A stretch of DNA of 64,000 nucleotides, taken from Eggerthella sp. (GTDB taxonomy: Bacteria > Actinomycetota > Coriobacteriia > Coriobacteriales > Eggerthellaceae). The stretch is taken from assembly GCA_030540085.1 (NCBI GenBank), contig JAUNWY010000005.1, positions 1 to 64,000 on the forward strand, in the 5' to 3' direction. The position numbers and the translations under genes were made by a program. The notes under the pieces are model-generated. The model did not search any database. It had not been told where the DNA came from and saw nothing but the letters and a program-made list of their open reading frames with translations. Below, in pieces: positions 35,417-45,133 of the stretch; position 1 is the first letter of the stretch; the number at the start of each line of letters is the position of its first letter.

Positions 35417-35445
35417 GGTCAAGTTAAAGGTTGGTTAAGATCACG

Positions 35446-35474
35446 CGAGGCTCGCTTTGGCGGGCCTCGTTCTG
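35446..35474 (+). terminator. Probable terminator after the J-domain gene
   Basis: Nested stems CGAGGC/GCCTCG and CGC/GCG with a TTTG loop, followed only by TTCTG. The weak tail lowers confidence. Confidence 0.5.
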
Positions 35475-35485
35475 TAAATAGGGGT

Positions 35486-35493
35486 GCTATAAT
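35486..35493 (+). promoter_or_regulatory. Extended -10 promoter of the leuCD unit
   Basis: TGCTATAAT: a consensus -10 with TG extension, about 39 bases before the leuC ATG. I saw no T-box or leucine-rich leader peptide between it and leuC. Confidence 0.6.
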
Positions 35494-35531
35494 CTGAAAA
35501 CTTAGCAGTAGGTATTGATGAAGGAGAGCGT

Positions 35532-36800
35532 ATGCCACGTCCTATGACCATGGCAGAGAAGATCCTTGCAGCCCATGCAGGGCTCGAGGAAGTGGTTCCC
35601 GGCCAATTGATCGAGTGCAACCTTGACCTCGTTCTTTCCAACGACGTTACCGCACCCATCGCCATTAAGGAATTCAAGAAGATCGGTGTAGAAAAGGTTT
35701 TCGATCCTACCAAGATCGCTTTGGTTCCCGACCACTATGTACCCAACAAGGACATTAAGAGCGCCGAACAAGCCAAGATGACGCGCGATTTTGCCCGTGA
35801 GCAGGGTATTACCCATTACTACGAAGTGGGTTGCATGGGTGTAGAGCACGCACTCCTACCCGAGCAGGGTGTTGTAGGCGCTGGCGATCTTATCATTGGT
35901 GCCGATAGCCATACCTGCACCTATGGTGCGTTGGGCGCATTTTCCACTGGCGTTGGTTCTACCGATGCTGCTGTGGGCTACGCTACCGGCAAGGCATGGT
36001 TCAAGGTTCCCGAAAGCTTGCTGTTCAACGTTGAAGGCGAGCTTCGCCCCGGTGTTACCGGCAAGGACATCATCCTTCATATTATTGGCATGATCGGCGT
36101 AGATGGCGCGCTGTACCAGGCAATGGAATTCCGTGGAAGTGCTATTGAGGGCCTTACCATGGACGAGCGCCTTTCCATTTCTAACATGGCAATCGAGGCA
36201 GGCGGCAAAGCTGGCCTTATCCCTGTTGACGATGTTACCCGCGAGTACATGGATGGCCGCACCGAGCGCCCTTATACCGAGTACCACTCTGACCCCGATG
36301 CGGTATACGCAAAGGTGTACAACATCGACGCGCAGGATATCGTTCCCACGGTTGCTTTCCCGCACCTGCCCTCTAACACGCGTCCCGCGTCTGAGGCTCG
36401 CGATATCGTTATCCAGCAGTCCGTTATCGGCTCTTGCACTAACGGTCGCATCGAAGATATGCGTCAGGCTGCCGCTGTGCTCAAGGGTCATAAAGTTCAT
36501 CGTGATGTTCGTTGCATCATCATTCCCGCAACGCAGCAGGTGTACCGTCAGTGCATCAAGGAAGGCCTGATGGATATCTTCCTGGATGCCAACTGCGCAG
36601 TTTCTACCCCCACATGCGGTCCTTGCCTGGGTGGCTACATGGGTATTCTTGCCGCTGGCGAGCGTTCTATCGCGACCACCAACCGCAACTTCGTAGGCCG
36701 CATGGGCGATCCTACCAGCGAGGTGTACCTCTCTTCGCCGGCAGTTGCTGCTGCCAGCGCCGTGTTGGGTCATATCGGTCTTCCTGAAGATCTTGATTAA
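35532..36800 (+). CDS. leuC: 3-isopropylmalate dehydratase large subunit
   Basis: This encodes 422 residues from the ATG at 35532 (AAGGAGAGCG upstream). It is the short archaeal/clostridial-type LeuC. [4Fe-4S] ligands are visible as Cys in GADSHTC-type, IGSCTNGR and [11 protein letters not shown] segments. It isomerises 2- to 3-isopropylmalate together with LeuD, whose gene begins 15 bases downstream. leuB follows, so the isomerase and dehydrogenase steps of leucine synthesis are together, but no leuA is in the window. Confidence 0.95.
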   Translation: MPRPMTMAEKILAAHAGLEEVVPGQLIECNLDLVLSNDVTAPIAIKEFKKIGVEKVFDPTKIALVPDHYVPNKDIKSAEQAKMTRDFAREQGITHYYEVGCMGVEHALLPEQGVVGAGDLIIGADSHTCTYGALGAFSTGVGSTDAAVGYATGKAWFKVPESLLFNVEGELRPGVTGKDIILHIIGMIGVDGALYQAMEFRGSAIEGLTMDERLSISNMAIEAGGKAGLIPVDDVTREYMDGRTERPYTEYHSDPDAVYAKVYNIDAQDIVPTVAFPHLPSNTRPASEARDIVIQQSVIGSCTNGRIEDMRQAAAVLKGHKVHRDVRCIIIPATQQVYRQCIKEGLMDIFLDANCAVSTPTCGPCLGGYMGILAAGERSIATTNRNFVGRMGDPTSEVYLSSPAVAAASAVLGHIGLPEDLD

Positions 36801-36814
36801 TTAGGAGAAGCGCA

Positions 36815-37312
36815 ATGCAATTCAAGGGAACAGTTCATCGCTACGGTCGCGATATTGATACCGACGTTATCATCCCGGCTCGCTACCTCACTACTTCTGA
36901 GCCTTCCGAACTTGCCAAGCACTGCTTGGAGGATTTGGATGTCGAGTTCGTCAACAACGTAAAGCCCGGTGACATCATTGTTGCCGAAGAAAACTTCGGT
37001 TGCGGCTCTTCGCGCGAGCATGCGCCCATCGCCATCAAGGCTGCGGGTGTGGATGCTGTTATTGCCAAGAGCTTTGCTCGCATCTTCTATCGCAACTCTA
37101 TCAACACGGGGCTTGCTATTCTTGAATGCCCCGAAGCGGTAGATGCCATTAAGAATGGTGATGTGGTGAGCGTTGATACCGAAACCGGCACCATCACCGA
37201 CGAAACCACGGGTGAAAGCTTTACGGCTCAGCCTTTCCCGCCTTTCATTGCTGACATTATCGAGCAAGGCGGCTTGCTGAACCGCACGCGCCATGTGCTG
37301 GGGCTTGCCTAA
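36815..37312 (+). CDS. leuD: 3-isopropylmalate dehydratase small subunit
   Basis: This encodes 165 residues from the ATG at 36815 (TTAGGAGAAGC upstream). It shows the swivelling-domain signature [17 protein letters not shown] and the substrate loop [20 protein letters not shown]. It is the short LeuD matching the short LeuC. The two form the dehydratase of leucine synthesis. A terminator follows before leuB, so leuB may have an additional promoter. Confidence 0.95.
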   Translation: MQFKGTVHRYGRDIDTDVIIPARYLTTSEPSELAKHCLEDLDVEFVNNVKPGDIIVAEENFGCGSSREHAPIAIKAAGVDAVIAKSFARIFYRNSINTGLAILECPEAVDAIKNGDVVSVDTETGTITDETTGESFTAQPFPPFIADIIEQGGLLNRTRHVLGLA

Positions 37313-37337
37313 GCGTTCGTTTCGAACGTATTTTCTT

Positions 37338-37366
37338 GAAACGCCTTTCGGGGCGTTTCTTTCTTT
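37338..37366 (+). terminator. Terminator between leuD and leuB
   Basis: 8-bp stem GAAACGCC with GGCGTTTC, small loop and a TTTCTTT tail. It leaves leuB less than 60 bases of own leader. Confidence 0.75.
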
Positions 37367-37414
37367 GCGGTAATATCATTTGCGAACTGTTTTTCGCTGA
37401 AAGAGGATTTCACT

Positions 37415-38524
37415 ATGACCAAGACGTACAAGATCTGCACGTTGCCCGGCGACGGCATCGGCCCCGAGATCATGGCCGAAGGCGTTAAAGTGCTGAAGGC
37501 ATTGGGCGAAAAGTATGACGTCGATTTCGCTTGCGAAGATGCATTGATCGGCGGTTGCGCTATTGATGCTACGGGCGAAGCGCTTCCTCAGGCAACGCTT
37601 GATGCTGCCAATGCATCGGATGCGGTGCTGCTCGCTGCAGTAGGCGGTCCGAAGTGGGACACCACCGATCCTTCGAAGCCTCGTCCTGAGCAGGGTTTGC
37701 TCGGCATTCGTAAGGCGCTGGGTCTGTACACCAATCTGCGCCCCGTTCAGATTTTCAACGCATTGGCCGAGGCCTCTACGCTGAAGCCTGAGGTTATCGA
37801 TGGCGTAGATATGATGATTGTTCGTGAGCTTACTGGTGGCCTGTATTTTGGCAAGCGCGAGCGTTTCTATGATGAAGAAGGTGCTGGCACCGACGGCAAG
37901 CCCGGTCAGCGCGCATACGATACGCTTGAGTATCGCGAATATGAAATTGAGCGTATTGCCCGTCAGGCATTTGAAGCTGCCCGTAAGCGTGGTAAGAAAG
38001 TTACCAGCGTCGACAAGGCAAACGTTTTGGAGACCAGCCGTATGTGGCGCGAAATCGTTCATCGTATTGGTGCGGAAGAGTATCCCGATGTTCGGCTCGA
38101 AGATTTGCTGGTGGACAACACGGCAATGCAACTTATCAGCCGTCCTGCTGATTTCGATGTAGTGGTTACCGAAAACATGTTTGGTGATATTTTGTCCGAC
38201 GAGGCTGCTCAGATCACTGGCTCGCTGGGCATGCTTGCAAGCGCTTCTTTGGGCGATGGCGTTGCTCTGTATGAGCCGAGCCATGGCAGTGCGCCCGATA
38301 TCGCGGGCCAGGGCATCGCGAATCCCTTGGCTCAGATCATGTCGGTTGGCATGATGCTGCGTTACAGCTTTGATATGGGTCAAGCAGCAGATGACATCCA
38401 GCGCGCTATCACCGAAGTGCTTGACGAGGGTTGGCGCACGGGCGACCTGAAGGACGCCTCCACTCCCGCCGATAAGGTTGTTGGCACCGTTGCTATGGGC
38501 GATCTGATCGTTCAGCACCTTTAA
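37415..38524 (+). CDS. leuB: 3-isopropylmalate dehydrogenase
   Basis: This encodes 369 residues from the ATG at 37415 (AAAGAGGA upstream). Beta-decarboxylating dehydrogenase motifs: [45 protein letters not shown], and the metal/NAD segment [17 protein letters not shown] with [12 protein letters not shown]. It oxidises 3-isopropylmalate with NAD+ in leucine synthesis. Length and motifs are standard. A strong terminator and a REP-like pair separate it from hisS. Confidence 0.95.
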   Translation: MTKTYKICTLPGDGIGPEIMAEGVKVLKALGEKYDVDFACEDALIGGCAIDATGEALPQATLDAANASDAVLLAAVGGPKWDTTDPSKPRPEQGLLGIRKALGLYTNLRPVQIFNALAEASTLKPEVIDGVDMMIVRELTGGLYFGKRERFYDEEGAGTDGKPGQRAYDTLEYREYEIERIARQAFEAARKRGKKVTSVDKANVLETSRMWREIVHRIGAEEYPDVRLEDLLVDNTAMQLISRPADFDVVVTENMFGDILSDEAAQITGSLGMLASASLGDGVALYEPSHGSAPDIAGQGIANPLAQIMSVGMMLRYSFDMGQAADDIQRAITEVLDEGWRTGDLKDASTPADKVVGTVAMGDLIVQHL

Positions 38525-38541
38525 GCCTAGAAGTGTTTTTG

Positions 38542-38575
38542 CGGCCTCTGTCTTTCATGGCAGAGGCCGTTTTTT
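38542..38575 (+). terminator. leuB terminator
   Basis: 9-bp stem CGGCCTCTG with CAGAGGCCG, 10-nt loop and six T residues. Confidence 0.88.
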
Positions 38576-38579
38576 GTCT

Positions 38580-38648
38580 GTGGGAAATGGGGCAGGTTCC
38601 AGATTCCCGCTTTTCGTGGGAATCTGGTTCTCGTCCCCATTTTCCCAC
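38580..38648. repeat. REPIN-like inverted pair of the palindromic repeat
   Basis: Copies at 38580-38610 and 38616-38648 face each other across a 5-bp spacer, so the whole 69 bp can fold into one long hairpin. Each copy starts GTGGGAA and ends TTCCC(A/G)C. Confidence 0.75.
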
Positions 38649-38680
38649 CTGTGTTCCTTTTTTGTGTGCTAAAGCAGCGC

Positions 38681-38686
38681 TATAAT
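38681..38686 (+). promoter_or_regulatory. -10 box of the hisS-aspS unit
   Basis: A perfect TATAAT, about 60 bases before the hisS ATG. The upstream region is T-rich (38654-38663) with no clear -35. Confidence 0.5.
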
Positions 38687-38747
38687 AGTGCGGTTACAGG
38701 CACAGGAGTGCCTAAGTTGAGTTTTGAAAGAGAGCAGCACAGAGCAT

Positions 38748-40049
38748 ATGGCAGTGAAAGCACCTGAGGGAACCTTCGATCTTCTTCCTGATGATGTGCG
38801 GTTTTGGGATCATTTTCGCCAAACCGCATTCGAGATTTTCGGTCGTTGCGGCTATCAGCCCATTGAAACCCCGCTGTTTGAGCAGACGGATCTGTTCGTG
38901 CGCGGTATTGGTCAGTCCACCGATGTTGTTTCTAAAGAAATGTTCACGGTTGTTTCTGGTGGCAACATGGAAAAGCTTCTTGCTGGCGAATCGCTGAAGG
39001 CAAAAAGCCGCCTTTCCCTTCGCCCAGAGGGAACGGCGGGTACCGTTCGTGCCGTGGTACAGCATGACATGGTTCCGCAGGGCGGTGCTCCCGCAAAGCT
39101 CATGTATGCTGGGCCGATGTTCCGTGCCGAGCGCCCTCAGAAGGGCCGCTTGCGTCAGTTCCGCCAGGTGGGCGTTGAGTGCCTGGGTGCCGATGAGCCA
39201 ACGGTGGATGCCGAAGCAATCATCATGTTGATGCGTTTCTACGAAGCCATCGGCATTCCCGCTTCGGAAACTCGCCTGCTCTTGAACTCTATGGGCTGCG
39301 AGAAGTGCCGTCCGGCTTACCGTGAAATGGTACGCGAGCACATCCACCAGCATTCGGAAGAGCTGTGCGAAGAGTGCAACCATCGTGCCGATCTGAACCC
39401 ACTTCGTGCATTCGATTGCAAAAACGAGCATTGCCATGAGGTGATGGAGGGCGCTCCCAAGATCACCGATCACCTGTGTGACGATTGCCGTGCCCATTAC
39501 GAGGCAGTAAAGGGCTATTTGGATGCTGCGGGTATTGCGTATGTCGAGGATTCCCGTCTGGTTCGTGGCTTGGACTATTACACGCGTACGGTGTTTGAGA
39601 TCCAGGTTGATACGGGCATGGGCAGCCAGAACGCCATCGGTGGCGGTGGTCGCTACGACAAGCTCGCTAAAGAGGTCGGCGGCCGCGATACTCCGGGCTT
39701 GGGCTTTGCGCTGGGCTATGAGCGTTGCGTGTTGGCGTTGGAGGCACTCGGTGCCAAAGCATCGAGCGAAGTTGCGCCTGCTGCATTTATCGCTTGTGTC
39801 GATGATTCTACCCGTGCAACCGCTTTCAACTTGGCGCAGGAGCTTCGTGCCCAGGGGCTTTATATCGAAGTGGACCACCAGAAGCGCAGCCTGAAGAGCC
39901 AGTTCAAATTGGCCGACAAGCTTTCCGCTCGTAAGGTTATCGTGCTCGGTCCCGATGAGGTTGCCGAAGGCGTTGCCAAGATTCGCGATATGGAAACCCA
40001 CGAAGAGCAGGCAGTAAAGCTCGATGCCGTTGCAGAGGCCTTGGCGTAG
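38748..40049 (+). CDS. hisS: Histidyl-tRNA synthetase
   Basis: This encodes 433 residues; the ATG at 38748 is preferred over an in-frame TTG at 38724 because it gives the typical start AVKAPEGTFDLLPDD. Class II motifs: PLFEQTDLFVR, SLRPEGTAGTVRAVVQH, MFRAERPQKGRLRQFRQVGVE (motif 2), LVRGLDYYTRTVFEI (HisA box), and GFALGYERCVLAL (motif 3). A C-terminal anticodon-binding domain follows. aspS lies 136 bases downstream, the usual hisS-aspS pairing. Confidence 0.96.
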   Translation: MAVKAPEGTFDLLPDDVRFWDHFRQTAFEIFGRCGYQPIETPLFEQTDLFVRGIGQSTDVVSKEMFTVVSGGNMEKLLAGESLKAKSRLSLRPEGTAGTVRAVVQHDMVPQGGAPAKLMYAGPMFRAERPQKGRLRQFRQVGVECLGADEPTVDAEAIIMLMRFYEAIGIPASETRLLLNSMGCEKCRPAYREMVREHIHQHSEELCEECNHRADLNPLRAFDCKNEHCHEVMEGAPKITDHLCDDCRAHYEAVKGYLDAAGIAYVEDSRLVRGLDYYTRTVFEIQVDTGMGSQNAIGGGGRYDKLAKEVGGRDTPGLGFALGYERCVLALEALGAKASSEVAPAAFIACVDDSTRATAFNLAQELRAQGLYIEVDHQKRSLKSQFKLADKLSARKVIVLGPDEVAEGVAKIRDMETHEEQAVKLDAVAEALA

Positions 40050-40185
40050 GGAATAGACATTTCGCCTGAATTTGATTACCGCACCGAGTTGCGCATGTGC
40101 GCTTCCCTGGTGAAGAGATACGTAGTAAACAGTAGCTGCTTTGCAAAGCAGCTGGTAGCGATAGGAAAGAGGAGCAAGCACTACC

Positions 40186-41964
40186 ATGACCGATTATCTG
40201 AACGAATACTGCATGCACTCCCACACGTGTGGGCAGCTGCGCCGCAGCGACGTTGACGCAGAGGTTACCCTGACCGGTTGGGTATGGCACAACCGCGACC
40301 ATGGCGGTCTTATCTTCGTTGACCTGCGCGATCGCGAGGGTTACACCCAGGTTGTCGTTGACCCTGATTGCGTAAGCGAAGAGGACTTCCACGTAGCTGA
40401 GCATCTGGGCCGCGAATATGCCCTGGAAGTTACCGGTAAGGTACGCGCCCGTTTGGACGAGGCTGTCAACCCGAATATGGCAACTGGCGAAATCGAGGTT
40501 CTGGCAAGCTCCGTCAAAGTGCTGAACACCTCCGTTACTCCTCCGTTCTCTATTGAAGACGGCATCGAAACTGACGAAACCACCCGTATGAAGTGGCGCT
40601 ATCTCGACCTCCGTCGTCCCGAGATGTATGCAAACCTGAAACTTCGTCATGTTGTTGCTCAGGCGATGCGCTCGGCTCTTAACAAGCGTGGCTTCCTTGA
40701 GGTTGAGACCCCTATCTTGGCAAACTCCACCCCCGAAGGCGCACGTGACTACATCGTTCCTTCCCGTCCCAACCCTGGCAAGTTCTATGCATTGCCCCAG
40801 AGCCCTCAGCAGTTCAAGCAGATGCTGATGGTAGGCGGCATTGAGCGCTATTACCAGATTGCACGTTGCTTCCGCGATGAGGACCTTCGCGCTGATCGTC
40901 AGCCTGAGTTCACCCAGGTCGATATCGAGATGTCTTTCGTTAAGGAAAACGACGTAATCGACATGATGGAAGGCGTTTTCCAAGAAGTTCTGGAAGCAGC
41001 TGGCGTAGAGCATGAGTTCCCGCTGCAGCGCATGCCCTGGAAAGAGGCAATGGATCGTTTCGGTTGCGACCGTCCCGACATTCGCTTCGGCATGGAGCTC
41101 GTTGAGCTTACCGATATCGTTCGCGGTTGCGGTTTTGGCGTATTCTCCAAGGCGGTAGAAGCCGGCAACATCGTTAAGGCTATCAACTGCAAGGGCGCTG
41201 GCGACTGGAGCCGTGGCGAGATCGAGAAGCTGGGCAACATCGCTTCCGAAAACGGCGCTAAGGGTATGGCTTGGATTGCTTACACCACCGACGGCAAGGA
41301 AAAGAGCCCTATCATCAAGTTCTTGGGTGATGAAGTTCATGCCAAGATTAAGGAAGCTATGAACGTAGAAGCGGGCGACCTGGTTCTATTTGCTGCGGAT
41401 ACCTTCGATATCGCAAACGCTGTTCTTTCTGCTCTGCGTTTGCACATGGCTGATGCGTTGGACATCCCTCGTCCCGGTCATAAGCTGCTTTGGGTTGTTG
41501 ACTTCCCGATGTTCAAGTTCGATGAGGAAACCAACAAGTATGCAGCAGAGCATCATCCCTTCACGATGATTCCCGAGGCTGACTGGGATAAGATCGAAAC
41601 CGATCCTCTGGCTTGCGGCAGCTACAGCTACGATATCGTTATGGACGGTTTCGAAGCTGGCGGCGGCTCCATCCGTATTCACAACGCCGAGCTGCAGAAG
41701 CGCGTTCTTGCTCGTTGCGGCGTAGATGAAGAGGATATGGAAGTGAAGTTCGGCCATCTTATCCATGCTCTTGAGCTTGGTGCGCCCCCTCATGGCGGCA
41801 TTGCTATCGGCCTTGATCGTCTGGTTATGCTCTTGGCTGGCAAGCAGTCCATTCGCGACGTCATTGCCTTCCCGAAGACGAGCTCTGCTTCCGACCCCAT
41901 GACGGGTGCTCCGAATGCGGTTACCACAAAGCAGCTGAAGGAAGTAGCCCTCAGGACGCTTTAA
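40186..41964 (+). CDS. aspS: Aspartyl-tRNA synthetase
   Basis: This encodes 592 residues from the ATG at 40186 (GGAAAGAGGAGC upstream). It has the N-terminal OB anticodon-binding domain ([23 protein letters not shown]), the class II catalytic domain with [27 protein letters not shown] (motif 2), a bacterial GAD insertion, and [15 protein letters not shown] (motif 3). The bacterial-type length suggests a full-size enzyme; whether it is non-discriminating (also charging tRNA-Asn) cannot be judged here. A REP-like copy directly overlaps the region after the stop. Confidence 0.96.
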   Translation: MTDYLNEYCMHSHTCGQLRRSDVDAEVTLTGWVWHNRDHGGLIFVDLRDREGYTQVVVDPDCVSEEDFHVAEHLGREYALEVTGKVRARLDEAVNPNMATGEIEVLASSVKVLNTSVTPPFSIEDGIETDETTRMKWRYLDLRRPEMYANLKLRHVVAQAMRSALNKRGFLEVETPILANSTPEGARDYIVPSRPNPGKFYALPQSPQQFKQMLMVGGIERYYQIARCFRDEDLRADRQPEFTQVDIEMSFVKENDVIDMMEGVFQEVLEAAGVEHEFPLQRMPWKEAMDRFGCDRPDIRFGMELVELTDIVRGCGFGVFSKAVEAGNIVKAINCKGAGDWSRGEIEKLGNIASENGAKGMAWIAYTTDGKEKSPIIKFLGDEVHAKIKEAMNVEAGDLVLFAADTFDIANAVLSALRLHMADALDIPRPGHKLLWVVDFPMFKFDEETNKYAAEHHPFTMIPEADWDKIETDPLACGSYSYDIVMDGFEAGGGSIRIHNAELQKRVLARCGVDEEDMEVKFGHLIHALELGAPPHGGIAIGLDRLVMLLAGKQSIRDVIAFPKTSSASDPMTGAPNAVTTKQLKEVALRTL

Positions 41965-41997
41965 GTGGGAACAGAGGGACAGGTACCGTTTTCCCGC
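41965..41997. repeat. REP-like palindrome after aspS
   Basis: A single copy (GTGGGAA ... TTCCCGC with central GGGACAGGTACC) begins at the base after the aspS stop codon. A perfect 7-bp hairpin (GTCAAAG/CTTTGAC) at 42017-42035 follows. Confidence 0.65.
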
Positions 41998-42080
41998 TTT
42001 GTCCCAATCGTGGGATGTCAAAGATTTCCTTTGACGTAGAGCGGGCATGTTCCTTTCTCGCTTTAGCAAGTACAGCTATA

Positions 42081-42120
42081 TGCCCGTTGGTTCCTTGGCG
42101 AACCAACGGGCATTTTATTG
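42081..42120 (+). terminator. aspS terminator
   Basis: 13-bp perfect stem (TGCCCGTTGGTTC and complement), 6-nt loop, TTTTATTG tail. Confidence 0.88.
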
Positions 42121-42208
42121 TTGGCGTATTCCTAAAAATGGTCTGTCGCTATTTGTTCGTGTGGGGTAGGATTGCCCTTGGTTCTTTGTTCGGTGGAAAG
42201 GAATTGCG

Positions 42209-42994
42209 ATGGGGAGCAGGAAGTATTTCTTCTTTGATTACGATGGCACGCTGGCAGTGCCGCGCACCCGTTCAATTCCTCAAAGCGCCCTCGAAGCTCT
42301 TGACGAATTGCGAGCGCAGGGGCATTTCATCGCTTTGGCCACTGGGCGATTGCAGGTAAATGCGGTCGATTACATCGATTCAGCTGGTATTACCAACATT
42401 GTTGCCGATGGAGGTTATTCGGTTACATTGAATGGCGAGCTGAAGTGGATGGAGGGACTTCCGCTTGCTCCAGTGAAGAAATGCCTGCATATCCTAGAGG
42501 ATCAGGGCATCCCTTGGGCTGTTAGCACTACCAATGAGTTGGTTCGCTATTCTCCACGGGAAGACTTTGCCGAGATAGCAGGGGATTACTATGTTCCCAC
42601 CGAGTACGACCCCAATCTGCGCATCGATGATTTGAACTGCATCTATAAAGCCTATATACCTTGTTCGATCAAGGACGAGGATATGGTGTTTGCCACGGGA
42701 GCTCTCGACGAGGTTCCCCATGTGCGCTATGACTCCGACACCATCTTTATTGAGCCGATGGATAAACAACGGGGCATTAAGCGAATGATGAATTTGCTCA
42801 ATGCGCCTTACGAAGATGTCGTGGTGTTCGGTGACGGCTTCAACGACGTTTCCATGTTTATTCCCGAGTGGACCTCGATTGCCATGGGAAACGCTCGGCA
42901 GGTTTTGAAAGAGCGAGCAAATTTCGTTACTACGAACTGCGATGATGATGGAATCATGAATGCTTGCAAGCACTATGGATGGATTCGAGGTTAG
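42209..42994 (+). CDS. Cof-type HAD hydrolase
   Basis: This encodes 261 residues from the ATG at 42209 (GGAAAGGAA upstream). HAD motif I is FFDYDGTLA (residues 7-15), motif II LATGRL near 44-49, a conserved Lys in DKQRGIKRMM, and motif IV VVVFGDGFNDVSMF near 205-218. The C2 cap insertion between motifs II and III places it in the Cof/YbiV group of sugar-phosphate or cofactor phosphatases. The exact substrate is unknown. A DUF5662 gene starts 2 bases after its stop codon. Confidence 0.9.
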   Translation: MGSRKYFFFDYDGTLAVPRTRSIPQSALEALDELRAQGHFIALATGRLQVNAVDYIDSAGITNIVADGGYSVTLNGELKWMEGLPLAPVKKCLHILEDQGIPWAVSTTNELVRYSPREDFAEIAGDYYVPTEYDPNLRIDDLNCIYKAYIPCSIKDEDMVFATGALDEVPHVRYDSDTIFIEPMDKQRGIKRMMNLLNAPYEDVVVFGDGFNDVSMFIPEWTSIAMGNARQVLKERANFVTTNCDDDGIMNACKHYGWIRG

Positions 42995-42995
42995 C

Positions 42996-43577
42996 ATGGG
43001 GCGTTTTAAAAATGCATGGCAGCATTTCTGCACCATCTCACATCATAAGGTTTTGGTTTGCCAGCATTGCTTCAAGGTCGGTTTGTATCGCCAGGGCATC
43101 ATGCATGATTTGTCTAAGTACTCTCTGACGGAGTTCAGGGTAGGCGTTAATTACTATCAGGGCGATAGGAGTCCTAATACGGCTGAGCGTTCTGATTTGG
43201 GCTACTCCACGGCTTGGCTACACCATAAGGGCCGCAACCGTCATCATTACGAGTATTGGATCGATATGAAGGGCAATCGCGACGCAACGCTTGAAGGCAA
43301 ACCCATGCCTACGCGCTATGTGGTGGAGATGTTCTGCGACCGTATGGCAGCTAGCAAGGTGTACCAAGGCAGTGCCTATACCGATGCAAGCTCATTGGAA
43401 TACTTGAGGCTTGAGCAGAGCGCCAAGGGCGAGCTGCTGATGCATCCCGACACAAAGGCGCTTCTAGAGCGCATGCTTACTTGGCTTGCGGAAGATGGCG
43501 AGGAGATTGCCCTTCGTCGTGTTCGTAATGAGATAGTGAAGCCGCGTCATCGCGAGCCAAATACCCCAAAGTTTTAG
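42996..43577 (+). CDS. DUF5662 family protein
   Basis: This encodes 193 residues from the ATG at 42996, which sits right after the HAD stop (TTAGCATG) with GAGG in the HAD coding end. The start is inferred from that coupling; a longer frame from 42960 overlaps the HAD gene. Features: His/Cys-rich first third (FCTISHHKVLVCQHCFKVGLYRQGIMHDLSKYS) and TAWLHHKGRNRHHYEYW. The repeated His and the HDLSKYS segment resemble a metal-dependent HD-like fold seen in DUF5662 proteins. No biochemical function is known to me. Confidence 0.75.
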   Translation: MGRFKNAWQHFCTISHHKVLVCQHCFKVGLYRQGIMHDLSKYSLTEFRVGVNYYQGDRSPNTAERSDLGYSTAWLHHKGRNRHHYEYWIDMKGNRDATLEGKPMPTRYVVEMFCDRMAASKVYQGSAYTDASSLEYLRLEQSAKGELLMHPDTKALLERMLTWLAEDGEEIALRRVRNEIVKPRHREPNTPKF

Positions 43578-43707
43578 CGGGAATAAGGGCAGGTCCCACA
43601 TTCCCGCCCCACGAGAAGAGCCTCGCTTGCGACATATCGCGCAAGCGAGGCTCTTCCTTTGTGTGCCATATCTAAGTGGAAAATGGGACTTGCCCCTACA
43701 TTCCCGC
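43577..43707. repeat. Inverted REP-like pair flanking a convergent terminator
   Basis: Copies at 43577-43607 and 43676-43707 lie on the two sides of the terminator at 43617-43660 and touch the stop codons of both convergent genes. The arrangement repeats that at 15770-15893. Confidence 0.75.
43617..43660. terminator. Bidirectional terminator between DUF5662 and cysE genes
   Basis: Long near-perfect stem (GAGCCTCGCTTGCG with CGCAAGCGAGGCTC) and short AT-rich loop, followed by TTCCTTTG on the plus strand and preceded by A-poor sequence on the other. Confidence 0.75.
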
Positions 43708-44618
43708 TATTCGGTTTCTTCGGGCTTTTTCTTGGGTTGGCGGACATTTACCTTCAGACTTGCCAGGCTTACGCGCGAATGTGCCGGAATGGACTCGGTA
43801 ACAAAAGCGCCGCCTGCGATGACCGTGTCTTCGCCGACGATGGTCTCTCCGCCCAGGACACTAGCATTTGAGTAAATAGTCACATTGTCTTCGATGGTGG
43901 GGTGGCGCTTCACGCCGGCAAGCTTTTGCCCCGCGCGAGTGGAAAGAGCGCCAAGCGTTACGCCTTGGTAGATCTTCACATGGTTGCCGATAACGGTGGT
44001 TTCGCCGATAACGACACCCGTTGCATGGTCGATAAAGAAGTATTCGCCGATGGTTGCGCCTGCATTGATGTCAACACCAGTGCCGCTATGAGCGTATTCG
44101 GTCATGATGCGGGGGATAAGCGGCACATTCTGCGTGTACAGTTCGTGGGCGATGCGGTATACGAAGATGGCAAAGAAGCCCGGATAGGAAAAAATAATCT
44201 CTTCCTTGCTTTGCGCGGCTGGGTCGCCATCGAAGGCGGCCTGAACATCGGTAAGCAGCACGCGCTGGATTTCGGGCAGCTTCTCGAAGAAATTCTTGCA
44301 GATCTCGTTTACACGTGCTTCAACTTCCTCTTCGCTGATGTCTTCGGCTCCCTTGAACAGCAGCGCTTCTTTGAGCTGACGGCGCAGGGAATCTTCAATA
44401 CGGATCAGCGTTTCGCCGATGAAATATTCGGGGTTGGTGCCGGTGGGGGTTTCATCGCCGAAATAGCGAGGGAACATCACGCGGCGCAGATCCTTGATGA
44501 TGTTGATGATGGCTCTCTTGTTGGGAAAGTGCTTGTCGGGGTCGGTGAAGAAGATCTCGGTGGCGCTGTAGTTTTTTGCGATACCGGCAACGATTGAGTC
44601 GAGGTTTTCGTTGAACAT
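43707..44618 (-). CDS. cysE: Serine O-acetyltransferase
   Basis: This encodes 303 residues with ATG at 44618 (AAAGAGGACC upstream on the minus strand). An N-terminal helical region of about 170 residues is followed by the left-handed beta-helix: [33 protein letters not shown], then [12 protein letters not shown]. The active-site His pair (YAHSGTG and IDHATG) is present. It makes O-acetylserine, the acceptor for cysteine synthase. It is longer than the ~190-residue EpsC type and nearer the long form with an extended helical domain. No cysK is adjacent. Confidence 0.92.
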   Translation of the reverse strand: MFNENLDSIVAGIAKNYSATEIFFTDPDKHFPNKRAIINIIKDLRRVMFPRYFGDETPTGTNPEYFIGETLIRIEDSLRRQLKEALLFKGAEDISEEEVEARVNEICKNFFEKLPEIQRVLLTDVQAAFDGDPAAQSKEEIIFSYPGFFAIFVYRIAHELYTQNVPLIPRIMTEYAHSGTGVDINAGATIGEYFFIDHATGVVIGETTVIGNHVKIYQGVTLGALSTRAGQKLAGVKRHPTIEDNVTIYSNASVLGGETIVGEDTVIAGGAFVTESIPAHSRVSLASLKVNVRQPKKKPEETE

Positions 44619-45133
44619 GCGGTCCTCTTTCGGTTGATGATGCGCTTTAGGTTGATGAGCGCGTTTTTGTTTTTCCTATCGTAGCGTGAAGCGATGCGTA
44701 CTCCAATACACGAACCGTTAATTCCGACCATTTTTGTAGGTTTTTGGCAGGGAAGCGTTGACCGGGTATGATTGCTAGCTTGCTGTATCTGTGCAGCCAG
44801 GGAAGTTGGTGGAAGGGGTTGGGGGCGGGAATTGCCCGCAAGGCTGCATCTGCATAACTAGGGAAGATGGGGTGTTTCGGGTATTGGTAGAGCGGGCGTC
44901 CGCCAGATCGAGGGTCCAAGGCGAGAGCCAAATGCTGAGGCGAGCAGCTATTGGATAAAAGATATGTGGGGAAATAGTTAGATAAACTAAGTAATTTACA
45001 AAGTGCGCTACAGTTACTTCTTGCAGTTATTGGACAAAACATGCATTTATGAAGAGAACTTAGCGCACTGCATACAACAGCAGTGGTGCGCATAGAGCCG
45101 CGCGGGGTTTCTCGTGGCATTGAGGAGATCGAA
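44619..45133. other. Divergent intergenic region with inverted and direct repeats
   Basis: About 515 bases between cysE (minus) and degV (plus). A perfect 9-bp inverted repeat (AGTGCGCTA 45002-45010, TAGCGCACT 45061-45069) encloses 50 AT-rich bases, upstream of degV. A direct repeat of the form GCAG-TATTGGA-AAAA occurs at about 44944 and 45023. A tRNA-like scrap (GGTAGAGC at 44886-44893 and a T-arm-like GAGGGTCCAA) is seen but no full tRNA. No gene is recognised. Confidence 0.4.

Noticed and set aside
35417-35531. T-box or leader-peptide attenuator for leuCD
   Set aside because: The gap is too short and has no T-box sequence, no leucine codon run and no antiterminator alternative.
44886-44930. 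tRNA gene
   Set aside because: Only D-arm-like and T-arm-like scraps exist; there is no acceptor stem and no anticodon arm.
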